From assembly GCA_910577155.1 (NCBI GenBank), contig CAJTMS010000045.1, positions 1 to 17,909 of the forward strand: 17,909 bases of DNA, in the 5' to 3' direction. Made by a program: the position numbers and the translations under genes. This stretch comes from an uncultured Mailhella sp. GTDB lineage: Bacteria > Desulfobacterota > Desulfovibrionia > Desulfovibrionales > Desulfovibrionaceae. Positions 1 to 8,113 of this stretch are shown piece after piece (the stretch's first letter is position 1; each line of letters starts with the position of its first letter). The notes beneath the pieces are model-generated. The model saw only the letters and a program-made list of their open reading frames with translations, did no database searches and was not told where the DNA came from.

Positions 1-8
1 AAAGGGGT

Positions 9-45
9 GCAGGGGAAGAAACTTTTTCAAAAGTTTTTCCCCTGC
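9..45. repeat. Long intergenic inverted repeat (hairpin)
   Basis: The left arm begins GCAGGGG (9-15) and the right arm ends CCCCTGC (39-45). Both arms continue inward through an AAGAAACTTT / AAAGTTTTT stretch, giving a near-perfect stem of about 16 bp with one bulge and a short A/T loop. There is no clean T-run after it on either strand, so it is not a textbook terminator. From general familiarity, Desulfovibrionaceae genomes carry dispersed hairpins of this GGGG-GAAACTTTT type. Whether this is one of them needs a genome-wide search. Confidence 0.6.
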
Positions 46-89
46 ATAGAAAAGTTGCAAGATTTATTGGAAATGCTCTAATACCTCTC

Positions 90-130
90 ATTGCTTTTTG
101 TATTTCATAGAAACAAGATTGCTTTTTGTA
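90..130. repeat. Short direct repeat in intergenic DNA
   Basis: The 13-mer ATTGCTTTTTGTA occurs at 90-102 and again at 118-130, followed in both cases by related AT-rich sequence. Apart from this, the hairpin at 9-45 and the terminator at 186-216, I see no gene in the first 245 bases. Confidence 0.4.
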
Positions 131-185
131 ATTGAAAGAATTTATTTGTTTATCAGCCTCTTTCCATAACAAAGCCTTATTAAAT

Positions 186-216
186 AAAAAAAGCCCCGCA
201 TAGAAAGGGCTTTTTT
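186..216 (-). terminator. Intrinsic terminator after pgl (probably bidirectional)
   Basis: The stem is AAAAAAGCCC (187-196) paired with GGGCTTTTTT (207-216) around a 10-nt loop. The A-tract on one side and T-tract on the other let it act in both directions. On the minus strand it lies about 30 bases past the pgl stop codon. Confidence 0.8.
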
Positions 217-245
217 CTCATTCATTTAAATATAATTACTTATCA

Positions 246-989
246 TTATTTATCAATACCAAGGGCGGCGCCTTCGTCTACAACCCATATCAAATCACCG
301 CCGGAAGGACGCACAAACTGGGCTGGAAGAACTGGCTCACTTAATAAATTGAGGGATTTGCTCAAAGCGTCATGTTTTTCTTTGCCTGTTACCATAAATA
401 AACAGCAGCGGGCATTATTGAGAACCGGCAAGGTCAAGGTTATTCTGTCAGAACTTTTGCTGCGGACATATTGGTCAATAACAATACGTTCTCTTTCGTG
501 CATTGCGTATTCATTGGGGAAGAGAGAGGCAGTATGCCCGTCGGAACCAAGCCCTAATAAAATACAGTCAAATTTAGGAAATTCTCCCGGTTCTAAACGG
601 AAATGTTCCCGGATAGTTTTCTCATAGGCAAGCGCTGCGTCAACCGGATTTGCTTCCCCTTTTATTCTGTAATAGCGGGTTGCAGGAACTTTTGATAAGA
701 GTTCACGTCTGGCAATACCGTAACTGCTGTTGGGATCATCCGGATGAACACAAATTTCATCACTCCAATAAATCATGATTTTTTCCCATGGCAAGCGTTC
801 AGCCCAGTCTTTTTCCGCTAAGAGATGAAAAAGGGGAATAGGGGTTGTACCGCCGGCAAGCGCAAGAGTGAAGACACCTCTTTCTTCTATTGCTTCTTCA
901 CAAATTTGCACCAAATGGTGCGCTACGCGTTCTGCCATAGCAGCAGGGTCTTTATGAATATGCAGTGCTAAGTGTATTGAACGTGACAT
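246..989 (-). CDS. pgl: 6-phosphogluconolactonase (DevB/Pgl family)
   Basis: This cytosolic enzyme hydrolyses 6-phosphogluconolactone to 6-phosphogluconate, the second step of the oxidative pentose phosphate pathway. The 247 residues match the usual bacterial length. Visible family motifs are the phosphate loop LAGGTTP (44-50), SDE at 76-78 followed by CVHPDDPNSSYG (80-91), and the signature GLGSDGHTASLFP (146-158) with the catalytic Asp-Gly-His. The start is supported by AAGGAG seven bases upstream. A promoter lies just upstream (1017-1045) and a terminator just downstream, so it is probably a single-gene unit. One oddity is that the normally conserved DER triad reads DEI here: Arg is replaced by Ile at residue 79, confirmed from the codon ATT. 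No zwf or gnd is visible nearby. The family assignment is firm; activity with the substituted residue is unproven. Confidence 0.93.
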   Translation of the reverse strand: MSRSIHLALHIHKDPAAMAERVAHHLVQICEEAIEERGVFTLALAGGTTPIPLFHLLAEKDWAERLPWEKIMIYWSDEICVHPDDPNSSYGIARRELLSKVPATRYYRIKGEANPVDAALAYEKTIREHFRLEPGEFPKFDCILLGLGSDGHTASLFPNEYAMHERERIVIDQYVRSKSSDRITLTLPVLNNARCCLFMVTGKEKHDALSKSLNLLSEPVLPAQFVRPSGGDLIWVVDEGAALGIDK

Positions 990-1016
990 AATAGCTCCTT
1001 AGAAAAATCATATATG

Positions 1017-1045
1017 AGTATACGGTTAAATTGGAAAACTGGCAA
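1017..1045 (-). promoter_or_regulatory. Sigma70-type promoter for pgl
   Basis: On the minus strand TTGCCA (1040-1045) and TATACT (1017-1022) are separated by 17 bp, close to the housekeeping consensus. The -35 element lies directly against the stop codon of the upstream membrane-protein gene. The predicted start of transcription gives a short leader of about 20 nt before pgl. Confidence 0.65.
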
Positions 1046-2194
1046 TTATTTTTTTCTGGTGTCAAAATAACTGCCGCTGCTGGTATTTAACATAGTTGGC
1101 GTTGCTTTACAAAAAAGAGAACCGTTTTCTGTCAATAATTTCACCTGATTTTCCGTAAGAGAAAAGGGTGTTGACATATTCACTCCGCTTGTAGGAAGAA
1201 CAATAGTGTTGCTTCTGATTGTATCTTCTAAAATTTGGATACCATCTTCATTTGAGATTGTTATGTTTACAGCAAACGCAACGATATGGTCCTTTTGATA
1301 ATGAGGGTCTGCAGTATAATTAACATAAAGAATTTTCCTATCACCGGATTGTGCCAAATGGGGAGAACAAGAGGAATTAGGCAAATAAATCGCCATTTCA
1401 TATAAATCTTGTTTATTTTTTCTGCTTTTATATTTTTGCTCCTGCAAATGCCGCTTTGAAAGTTTCATATTATAAATTTGTAAAATTTCTTCAAGATTTG
1501 CTAATTTAACGATTTTTAATCCTGTGTTTGTGTGCTGAACTTCCAGTTTTAAAGGGATATTTTCCCAAAAATCATCATAAAATTTTGTAGAAATAATATA
1601 ATTGTCAGTTCCGGTCTGTTCCTTTATTTCAAATTTTGCCTGTGTTAAAAGGTCACTGATATGTTTAGGAATAAAAAGGGTTTTATTATTAAATTCGTTC
1701 TCGTATTCTGTCCCTTTAAAAATATTCAGAAATAAAAAAGAAATATTATCAACGATGATTTCAGTAGGGGGAATTTCACCCAAGAGGCTATTGACAAAAT
1801 GATACTTTTGAATTGAATTAATAAAATCGTTGATAAAATTGTCAGAAAATGCCGGCAAGTCAATAATGGAGCTAAACGAAGCAGCATCTTTGCTGATAAG
1901 TGAATTTTCCAAAGTTGACAATACATAACCGGGACGATTGGTTTTTGTCATTTCATAATAGGAAAAACCGCCTCCTCCCAACACAAAGAATGCAAAAAGA
2001 ACGAGCAGCGGTATCCAAACTGCTTTTTTCCGTAAAAACGAAAAACGTGCAAGCAGAGCTTTTAATTTTTTGCCGATAAAACCTGACTGTTCCAGTTTTA
2101 CATCTTCAAACAAAATATCAACATCAGCTCCATTAATTTTGGATGAAGAATTTGCAGGAGAAGAATTATTTTGTTTTTCCGGTGTATTGCTCAT
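1046..2194 (-). CDS. Membrane-anchored protein of unknown function, coupled to rho
   Basis: I do not recognise this 382-residue protein with certainty. It has a Ser/Asn-rich cytoplasmic N-terminus (1-30), a basic stretch ending RFSFLRKKAV (about 50-59), and one clear membrane helix at about 58-77 (WIPLLVLFAFFVLGGGG). A large, presumably periplasmic, domain follows. Just after the helix, GYVLSTLENSLISKDAASFSSIID resembles the start of DUF2939-type domains (a helix, then 'amount of damage/length' spacing before an Asp), but this is a weak pattern match. No catalytic motif is visible. The start codon lies four bases after the rho stop and has no strong Shine-Dalgarno, so translational coupling to rho is likely. 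Composition is AT-rich and rich in Asn and Lys, like its neighbours. The coding call is strong; the function is unknown. Confidence 0.85.
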   Translation of the reverse strand: MSNTPEKQNNSSPANSSSKINGADVDILFEDVKLEQSGFIGKKLKALLARFSFLRKKAVWIPLLVLFAFFVLGGGGFSYYEMTKTNRPGYVLSTLENSLISKDAASFSSIIDLPAFSDNFINDFINSIQKYHFVNSLLGEIPPTEIIVDNISFLFLNIFKGTEYENEFNNKTLFIPKHISDLLTQAKFEIKEQTGTDNYIISTKFYDDFWENIPLKLEVQHTNTGLKIVKLANLEEILQIYNMKLSKRHLQEQKYKSRKNKQDLYEMAIYLPNSSCSPHLAQSGDRKILYVNYTADPHYQKDHIVAFAVNITISNEDGIQILEDTIRSNTIVLPTSGVNMSTPFSLTENQVKLLTENGSLFCKATPTMLNTSSGSYFDTRKK

Positions 2195-2198
2195 TATT

Positions 2199-3782
2199 CT
2201 ATTTACTCATTCCGTTTAAAAATTCTTTATTGTTCTTTGTTCCGCGCATTTTATCCAAGAGAAATTCCATGCTGTCAATAGAGGACATGGGGGCAAGAAT
2301 TTTTCTAAGTATCCAAATTCTGTTTAAATTTTCCTCAGAAAGAAGGAGATCTTCTTTACGTGTACCTGTTTTGTTAATATCAATAGCAGGAAAAATGCGT
2401 TTTTCAGCCAAATGACGGTCAAGGTATAAATCCAAATTGCCGGTTCCTTTGAACTCTTCAAAAATAACTTCGTCCATACGTGAACCGGTATCAATAAGGG
2501 CTGAGGCAATGATTGTAAGGCTCCCGCCTCCCTCAATATTTCTGGCTGCCCCAAAAAATCGTTTTGGACGCTGCAATGCATTGGCATCCAAACCGCCGGA
2601 TAAAACTTTTCCTGATGAAGGGGTAACAGCATTGTATGCTCTTCCTAAACGGGTAATGGAATCAAGTAAAATGACAACATCTTTTTTTCTTTCCACAAGA
2701 CGTTTTGCTTTTTCCAAAACCATTTCAGTAACTTGCACATGGCGCTGCGGCGGTTCATCAAAGGTTGAGCTGATAACTTCAGCATTTTTTACTGTTCTTT
2801 CCATGTCCGTGACTTCTTCCGGTCTTTCATCAATAAGAAGAACAATAAGATAAACATCAGGGTATTTGGCACTGATGGCATTGGCAATATTTTGCAATAG
2901 CGTTGTTTTTCCTGTTCGTGGGGGCGCAACAATAAGTCCGCGCTGTCCGCGTCCAATGGGGGACATCATATCAATAACGCGTCCGGACAAATTTTTTTCA
3001 TCTGTTTCGATACAGAGCTGTTGATCAGGAAAAATAGGTGTCAAGTTATCAAATAAAACTAAATGTTTTGCTTTTTCAGGGTCTTCAAAGCCTACTTCAT
3101 TTACTTTTACCAACGCAAAATACCGTTCACCTTCCTTAGGAGGACGGATTTGCCCTTTGACAATATCACCTTTTCTTAAATGATAGCGTCTGATTTGGGA
3201 AGGGGAAACATACACATCATCGGCACCGGGCATATAACTGCTGAGTGGTGAGCGTAAAAATCCATAGCCGTCAGGCAAAACTTCAAGAACACCGTCTGCA
3301 ATTATTGTCCCGTTTTGGGAAATACAAGACTGCAGTAACGCAAAAATAAGGTCTTGTTTGCGTAAACTGCTGGCATTATCGAGTTGGTATTTTTCCGCTA
3401 AATCCATTAACTCGTTCATACTGCGGGTTTTTAATTCTGATAAACTTAAAAATGCATCACGGGAGGGAGCAGGTTCTTCATTTTCTTCTTGTAAAACAGG
3501 GGTATTTTTTCGGTTATGGATGAATTTTCTTTTGTGAGGTCTTTTAGGGCTTGTTTCTTCGGCAAAATCATAGGAAGAAGTACCAAAAAAATGTGGTTCG
3601 GAAACAGTTTCTTCCTGTTCAAAAAAATTTTCCGAAGAAGGATTTTCTTCCTGCAAATTCTCTTCAAAAAGAGCTTTTTTGGGTTTTCTTCCGCGAGTTG
3701 ATTTTACAGGTTTTTCTTCAACGGCCGCTGCGGTATCAGCCACAATTTTTCTTTTTCTTGTTTTTGCAACAATTTCAGACAT
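2199..3782 (-). CDS. rho: Transcription termination factor Rho
   Basis: This hexameric RNA-dependent ATPase loads on nascent transcripts and releases RNA polymerase. The 527 residues exceed the ~419 of E. coli Rho because of an N-terminal extension of about 110 residues, rich in Lys/Arg and Glu, that contains RGRKPKK and runs of Glu. The Rho_N helical domain follows (about 111-152), then the cold-shock RNA-binding domain (about 160-230, with DGYGFLRSP). The RecA-like ATPase has Walker A APPRTGKT (286-293), Walker B VVILLDS, the Q-loop region GGGSLTIIASALIDTGSRMD and the R-loop KGTGN. The upstream SD (GGACGGA) is only moderate. The gene has its own promoter just behind pth and is followed four bases later by the membrane-protein gene. 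The extension probably adds RNA contacts, as in other long Rho proteins; that is inference. Confidence 0.97.
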   Translation of the reverse strand: MSEIVAKTRKRKIVADTAAAVEEKPVKSTRGRKPKKALFEENLQEENPSSENFFEQEETVSEPHFFGTSSYDFAEETSPKRPHKRKFIHNRKNTPVLQEENEEPAPSRDAFLSLSELKTRSMNELMDLAEKYQLDNASSLRKQDLIFALLQSCISQNGTIIADGVLEVLPDGYGFLRSPLSSYMPGADDVYVSPSQIRRYHLRKGDIVKGQIRPPKEGERYFALVKVNEVGFEDPEKAKHLVLFDNLTPIFPDQQLCIETDEKNLSGRVIDMMSPIGRGQRGLIVAPPRTGKTTLLQNIANAISAKYPDVYLIVLLIDERPEEVTDMERTVKNAEVISSTFDEPPQRHVQVTEMVLEKAKRLVERKKDVVILLDSITRLGRAYNAVTPSSGKVLSGGLDANALQRPKRFFGAARNIEGGGSLTIIASALIDTGSRMDEVIFEEFKGTGNLDLYLDRHLAEKRIFPAIDINKTGTRKEDLLLSEENLNRIWILRKILAPMSSIDSMEFLLDKMRGTKNNKEFLNGMSK

Positions 3783-3857
3783 AAAATATCCGTCCGTGAT
3801 AGGTAATTAATTTTAATTGTAAGGGAAAAAAGAGAGATAATTTGAAAAGACAAATGT

Positions 3858-3886
3858 TTTATAGCGATTTTTTTTTGCTTTGACAA
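3858..3886 (-). promoter_or_regulatory. Sigma70-type promoter for rho
   Basis: On the minus strand TTGTCA (3881-3886) and TATAAA (3858-3863) are separated by exactly 17 bp. The -35 begins two bases after the pth stop codon. This leaves an untranslated leader of about 70 nt before rho, pyrimidine-rich in part (ATCTCTCTTTTTTCCC), which might serve Rho autoregulation. Confidence 0.7.
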
Positions 3887-3888
3887 GA

Positions 3889-4482
3889 TTAATCTTTCTT
3901 TTTCATATTAATTTTGTTCATGGCTTTGACCGGTCCCATTTCCACAATATCTTTTAATGCAAAAACACTTGCTGAAACAGCATTTTCAATTGCTTCCCTA
4001 TCCTGTCCAAATCCATTTAAAACATAGGAACTGACTTGTGAAGATTCTTTTGGTCTGCCAATTCCAATGCGCAGGCGAAAATAATCTTGAGTTCCAAGGC
4101 GAGTGCTTATGGATTTTAATCCATTATGCCCGGCGTTTCCGCCGTTCTTTTTTAATTGTATTCTTCCCGGGATTAAATCCAAATCGTCATGAATAACGAA
4201 AAGTTTTTCCGGGCTTTGTTTATACCATGCCAGAAGCGGCTGGACGCAATCCCCGCTTAAATTCATAAACGTCTGCGGAAAAGCACAAATCCAGTCAGCA
4301 TTTTTATAGGCAAGTTTAAATGTTATGCCATTAAATTTTGAAGTTGAAATTTGCTCAACCCTGTAGTCTTTTGCCATATCTTTTAAAAAGGCTTCCAACG
4401 TCAAAAAACCGATATTATGTCTTGTTGCAGCATATTGAATGCCGGGATTGCCCAGTCCGACAAGAATACCGCCGATTTCCAT
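3889..4482 (-). CDS. pth: Peptidyl-tRNA hydrolase
   Basis: This enzyme cleaves peptidyl-tRNA dropped from stalled ribosomes, releasing the tRNA for reuse; it is normally essential. The 197 residues match the family (E. coli 194). The N-terminal motif is GLGNPG (9-14, Asn12), followed by the catalytic His22 in TRHNIGF. PQTFMNLSG (69-77) carries the substrate-binding Asn74, HDDLDL (98-103) carries the Asp that activates His, and GGNAGHNGLKS (114-124) carries Asn120. The C-terminus is Lys-rich. The start lies one base after the stop of the TPR gene, with AGGAA upstream inside that gene's last codons, so the two are translationally coupled. Pth is therefore the last gene of the sigma54-activator/TPR operon, and rho starts from a new promoter just behind it. 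Confidence 0.97.
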   Translation of the reverse strand: MEIGGILVGLGNPGIQYAATRHNIGFLTLEAFLKDMAKDYRVEQISTSKFNGITFKLAYKNADWICAFPQTFMNLSGDCVQPLLAWYKQSPEKLFVIHDDLDLIPGRIQLKKNGGNAGHNGLKSISTRLGTQDYFRLRIGIGRPKESSQVSSYVLNGFGQDREAIENAVSASVFALKDIVEMGPVKAMNKINMKKKD

Positions 4483-4483
4483 A

Positions 4484-7400
4484 TTAATTATTTCCTGTAA
4501 AGCGTGTTAAATCTCGTGCCATTTCATACGTATTGAGTTCGGAACTTGCCATTTTTCCATAAATGGATTCCGGTTCACGGCGTCTGACATCTTCTAAAAT
4601 ACTCTTCCATCTTAAAGTATCACCCATTTTCCTGTGTAAACGAGCTTCACGAAGCTGCAATCCCGCATAATCCGCTGAATTTTCGGCAATATAATTGCGA
4701 TACCGATTGAGCCATTCCAAAGATTCGGTAAATCTGCCTGCAATTTCAGTAATATCCATGAGAGCTGCAATACTTTCCCGTTCCCGTTCCGGACTTGCAT
4801 AGGGTGACTGCACATTCCGCAAATCTTCAAACATGGCTAAGGCGTCTAAATTAGCCTGATATGCACCGCGGATATTTTGTTTTCTTTCCGCATCACGAGC
4901 GAGGAAATACTGTGCATAGGCACGTTGATAAAGGGGTATGCTTTCATTGGCGGCAAGTTCCTGCCAAATGGGCAGGGCTCTTGCTTCAAGCCCTAAATTT
5001 TCCGCAGCAATAGCAGTGGTATATTTTTTATTATTTTCTTTTTCAACAGGCAAAGCCCAAGAATCAATTTTTTTATTCGTTTCTAAGACACGGCTCCATT
5101 CTTGTTTATTGAGAGCATGGGCAAGAAAAATATCATAAGCATAAATCCCTTCCTGATATTCTGTTTCATTGGTAGGAACTTTATCAAGAAAATAGGTAAG
5201 CAGTTTTTCTGCTTCAGGCGTATTATCTCTATTAATATACGCTTTTGCCATGGCAAGACGCATTGCAGAATTTATGGGTTCATAATAACGGTGTACAGCA
5301 GGGAAACTTTCCCACAGCATTAAGGTTCTTTCAGTGTTTTGTTCTGATAAACTGAGCGTTAAAAGCGGGTCAAAGGCTCTGAATAAGAGTTCGGAAGCGC
5401 TTTCGCTTTCAAATTTATCGATATTATTATCAAATACGGATTGCGCTAATTTTGCTGCATCAAAATAATCCTGTTCAAGATATTTTAATGTGGCAAGACG
5501 TAAGGTCGCAATTAAAGCTTCTTCGCTTTTTGGATATTCATTAATGATTTTATTATAATAGGTAGCAGGGTATTCTGGGTTATGCTCATTAAAAATAGCA
5601 ATAATATCATCAATGTTTGTCCTGTCGTCAAAACGACCGTTTTCCCCCATATACAATAATGCCCTTGGAACGTTTTTATGTTCGGGGAATTGCTGGTACA
5701 GCTGTTCCAATACTTTTTTAGCTGTATCATTTTGGTGTAAGTCATAGTAAAGGTTAGCAATTTTAAATAAAATATCCCCGGCGCCTTCATCTTGTGGATT
5801 GAGGTTGAAAATTTGCCAATAGGCTGCAATAGCATCGGCTATTTGCCCTTGTTCCTCTAAAACATGTGCCTTAATGACCAAGTAATCGGGAAATTCCAAA
5901 TAAACCTTAGGCCAGCGGCGATCGATAAAGTTAATCATTGAAAGGGTACGGTCAAGATTGCCTAATTTATGCAATGTCTTTATTTGCAGCATTGCAGCAT
6001 TTTTTGCATAGGTATTATCAGGATATTTATCAATTAAAATTTGTAAATATTGTGTAGCAAGCGTATATTCATGATGCTGCAAAAGGTAATCACTCAAAAG
6101 CAAAATTGCATTGGGTGTATCCACACTGTAGGGATAGGTTTTATAAAGAATATCCGTATATGCTCTTGCTTCTTCCGGTCTGTCCAGTTCAAGATAAGTT
6201 GCAACCAAATTCGCCAGTAATTCCGGTTTTCTGGAGGATTCATCATTGACGTTTAACGCTTCCTGTGCATAAGAAATAAAAGATTCTCCTACATTTTTCA
6301 GGTTTCCGTTATTCATAACAAAAAATGCTTTTGCTCTGTTATAAAAAATTTCTTCCAGCAGGTTTTTCGGTAAATTCAGTGATTTTAATTTTTCTGATTC
6401 TTCAAAAACTGTTTCATAAACACCTAAATTATAAGCTTTACGCATATTTTGGATGGTGGCAGGAATATCTAATGGGGCAGGGACGGGATTTCCCTCTTCA
6501 TCAACGTAGATGATTTCACCGGGTATCTGAGCAGGTTCTTCCTTAGGGATTTCCTGCTGCTGAATGACAGGTTCGCTTTGTTGAGATAATTCTTCCTCGG
6601 TCTGCGGGATAATAGTATCGTGTCTTTTATCTTCAATAACAAGAGGTAATACTTTTTCTTCCTTTTCAATTAAATGGGGCGTTGAAACTTGTTCCGCAGT
6701 ATCTTTTTGGATTACGGCATCTTCCAATTCATGTGTTTTTATTTCATCTTGGGTAATAGTATGCGTGTCAGCAGGAGAACCTGCATTTAATTTTAAGGTA
6801 ACGGAAGGAATAGAATTAGCGTTATTGGCTGTTTGATTTTGCTGAGGAGGCGTCAATTCTTCAGGTTTTATCGTTTCAGCTTGTTCGAACAATGGAGAAG
6901 TATTTGCTTCTGCTGCTTCTGCAACAAGTACCAGTTGATCTTTTTTTTCATTAATAAAATTTAATAATGAAGGATTAGAAGATGGTTCAGTTTGGGGACT
7001 CATGGAATTTTGTATGTTTTCTTCTCGGGTACGCGGGGCTTGCTGTTCGGTTTGCCCTGCAGCAGTAGAATTTGTTTTGCCGGTATTTGTTTGCACCGCA
7101 GCAGAGGAATTCACGGTATCAGGCATTGTGTTATTGGAGCTTACCAAGGCGGAATTTGTTTTTATTGCAGAAGAGAAATTGGTTTTGTCGGTATCAGACT
7201 GTCCTGCTGCAGAAGAATTTATTATATTGGTATTCACTTGTTCCGTAACAAAGGAATTAACGTTATTGGAATTTGTTTGTCCGGCAGCAGATAATACGGC
7301 TTCTTGTTTTGGTTCGATTAACATTGGCTGCTGATTGGTACCAACAAGAGTATTTTGTTTTTGTCCTGAAATTACAGGCTGCTGAGTTTGTCTGGAAACA

Positions 7401-8110
7401 GCTGTGTTTTGTGCAGTAATATTTCTTTGGGCAGGAAGTGCACTGTTTGCCTGTCCTGTAATTTGCGGTGTTGTTCCTGCTGGATTTGGATTTACAGCAG
7501 CACGTTCGGTTCCGGAGGTTTGCGGAATTTCTCCTGCCTGTGTGACAGATGCAGTACGCTGGGCTGTTCCGCCTGCCTGCGGTGTTGTTCCCGCTTGGGG
7601 GGTATCACCGTTTTGGGGTGTAACAGTATTTTGTACGGTATTTGTTCCTGTTCTTTCTTGTTGTCTGTTTGCTCCTTCAAGTTTTGCTTGAGCATTATTT
7701 TCTTTTTGTATGATTTCCCTATTTAAATTAATGCTTCGTTCTGTTGGTTTCCAGCGTGCGCCGAGAGGGTCTTTGTAAACACCGATAACAATATTTCCTT
7801 TGTCATCAGGATGCTGTACAAAACCAAAAGCATTATCATTTAAAACAATGGTTAATCCATATTCACCGGGAATAACGTCAGCGATAACATTCCCTTTGAC
7901 AGCTTGTAAATTTTTTGAAAAACCATTGCCCTGAATAAAAATTTTATTGGTATCTGTTCGGATAGTCTGAATATTCTCGTTTGCTCCATTGCTGTCAATA
8001 AGGATTTGGTCAATATTTTTATCCTGATTAAAAGACCAAGAAAGAGCATAGGCAAAGGGGACTTTGGCTACACATAAACTCAGGGCAAAAAGAATAAATT
8101 TTATTTTCAT
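4484..8110 (-). CDS. Large exported tetratricopeptide-repeat protein with low-complexity linker
   Basis: This 1208-residue protein begins with a signal peptide (MKIKFILFALSLCVAKVPFA, cleavage near residue 22). A small beta-rich domain follows (about 24-125; DQILIDSNG, NIVIGVYKDPLGARWKPTERS) that resembles AMIN-type cell-wall modules, though weakly. Residues about 130-530 are an unstructured Gln/Thr/Asn/Ser-rich linker with degenerate repeats (NSSAAGQ, TPQAGGT). From about 550 to 1195 come many TPR or Sel1-like helical pairs, e.g. ATQYLQILIDKYPDNTYAKNAA and AKKVLEQLYQQFPEHKNVPRA. The layout suggests a periplasmic or outer-membrane scaffold, perhaps in cell-envelope or motility assembly. It starts three bases after the sigma54 activator's stop with no SD of its own, so the two are made together. 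The function is not known to me. Confidence 0.9.
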   Translation of the reverse strand: MKIKFILFALSLCVAKVPFAYALSWSFNQDKNIDQILIDSNGANENIQTIRTDTNKIFIQGNGFSKNLQAVKGNVIADVIPGEYGLTIVLNDNAFGFVQHPDDKGNIVIGVYKDPLGARWKPTERSINLNREIIQKENNAQAKLEGANRQQERTGTNTVQNTVTPQNGDTPQAGTTPQAGGTAQRTASVTQAGEIPQTSGTERAAVNPNPAGTTPQITGQANSALPAQRNITAQNTAVSRQTQQPVISGQKQNTLVGTNQQPMLIEPKQEAVLSAAGQTNSNNVNSFVTEQVNTNIINSSAAGQSDTDKTNFSSAIKTNSALVSSNNTMPDTVNSSAAVQTNTGKTNSTAAGQTEQQAPRTREENIQNSMSPQTEPSSNPSLLNFINEKKDQLVLVAEAAEANTSPLFEQAETIKPEELTPPQQNQTANNANSIPSVTLKLNAGSPADTHTITQDEIKTHELEDAVIQKDTAEQVSTPHLIEKEEKVLPLVIEDKRHDTIIPQTEEELSQQSEPVIQQQEIPKEEPAQIPGEIIYVDEEGNPVPAPLDIPATIQNMRKAYNLGVYETVFEESEKLKSLNLPKNLLEEIFYNRAKAFFVMNNGNLKNVGESFISYAQEALNVNDESSRKPELLANLVATYLELDRPEEARAYTDILYKTYPYSVDTPNAILLLSDYLLQHHEYTLATQYLQILIDKYPDNTYAKNAAMLQIKTLHKLGNLDRTLSMINFIDRRWPKVYLEFPDYLVIKAHVLEEQGQIADAIAAYWQIFNLNPQDEGAGDILFKIANLYYDLHQNDTAKKVLEQLYQQFPEHKNVPRALLYMGENGRFDDRTNIDDIIAIFNEHNPEYPATYYNKIINEYPKSEEALIATLRLATLKYLEQDYFDAAKLAQSVFDNNIDKFESESASELLFRAFDPLLTLSLSEQNTERTLMLWESFPAVHRYYEPINSAMRLAMAKAYINRDNTPEAEKLLTYFLDKVPTNETEYQEGIYAYDIFLAHALNKQEWSRVLETNKKIDSWALPVEKENNKKYTTAIAAENLGLEARALPIWQELAANESIPLYQRAYAQYFLARDAERKQNIRGAYQANLDALAMFEDLRNVQSPYASPERERESIAALMDITEIAGRFTESLEWLNRYRNYIAENSADYAGLQLREARLHRKMGDTLRWKSILEDVRRREPESIYGKMASSELNTYEMARDLTRFTGNN

Positions 8111-8113
8111 TTT

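Noticed and set aside
90..181. CRISPR or iteron array in the first intergenic region
   Set aside because: There are only two copies of a 13-mer with AT-rich composition; no regular spacing or further copies.
7388..7726. Long plus-strand frames rich in Cys opposite the TPR linker
   Set aside because: They are shadows of the low-complexity Gln/Thr coding on the minus strand; there is no ribosome site.
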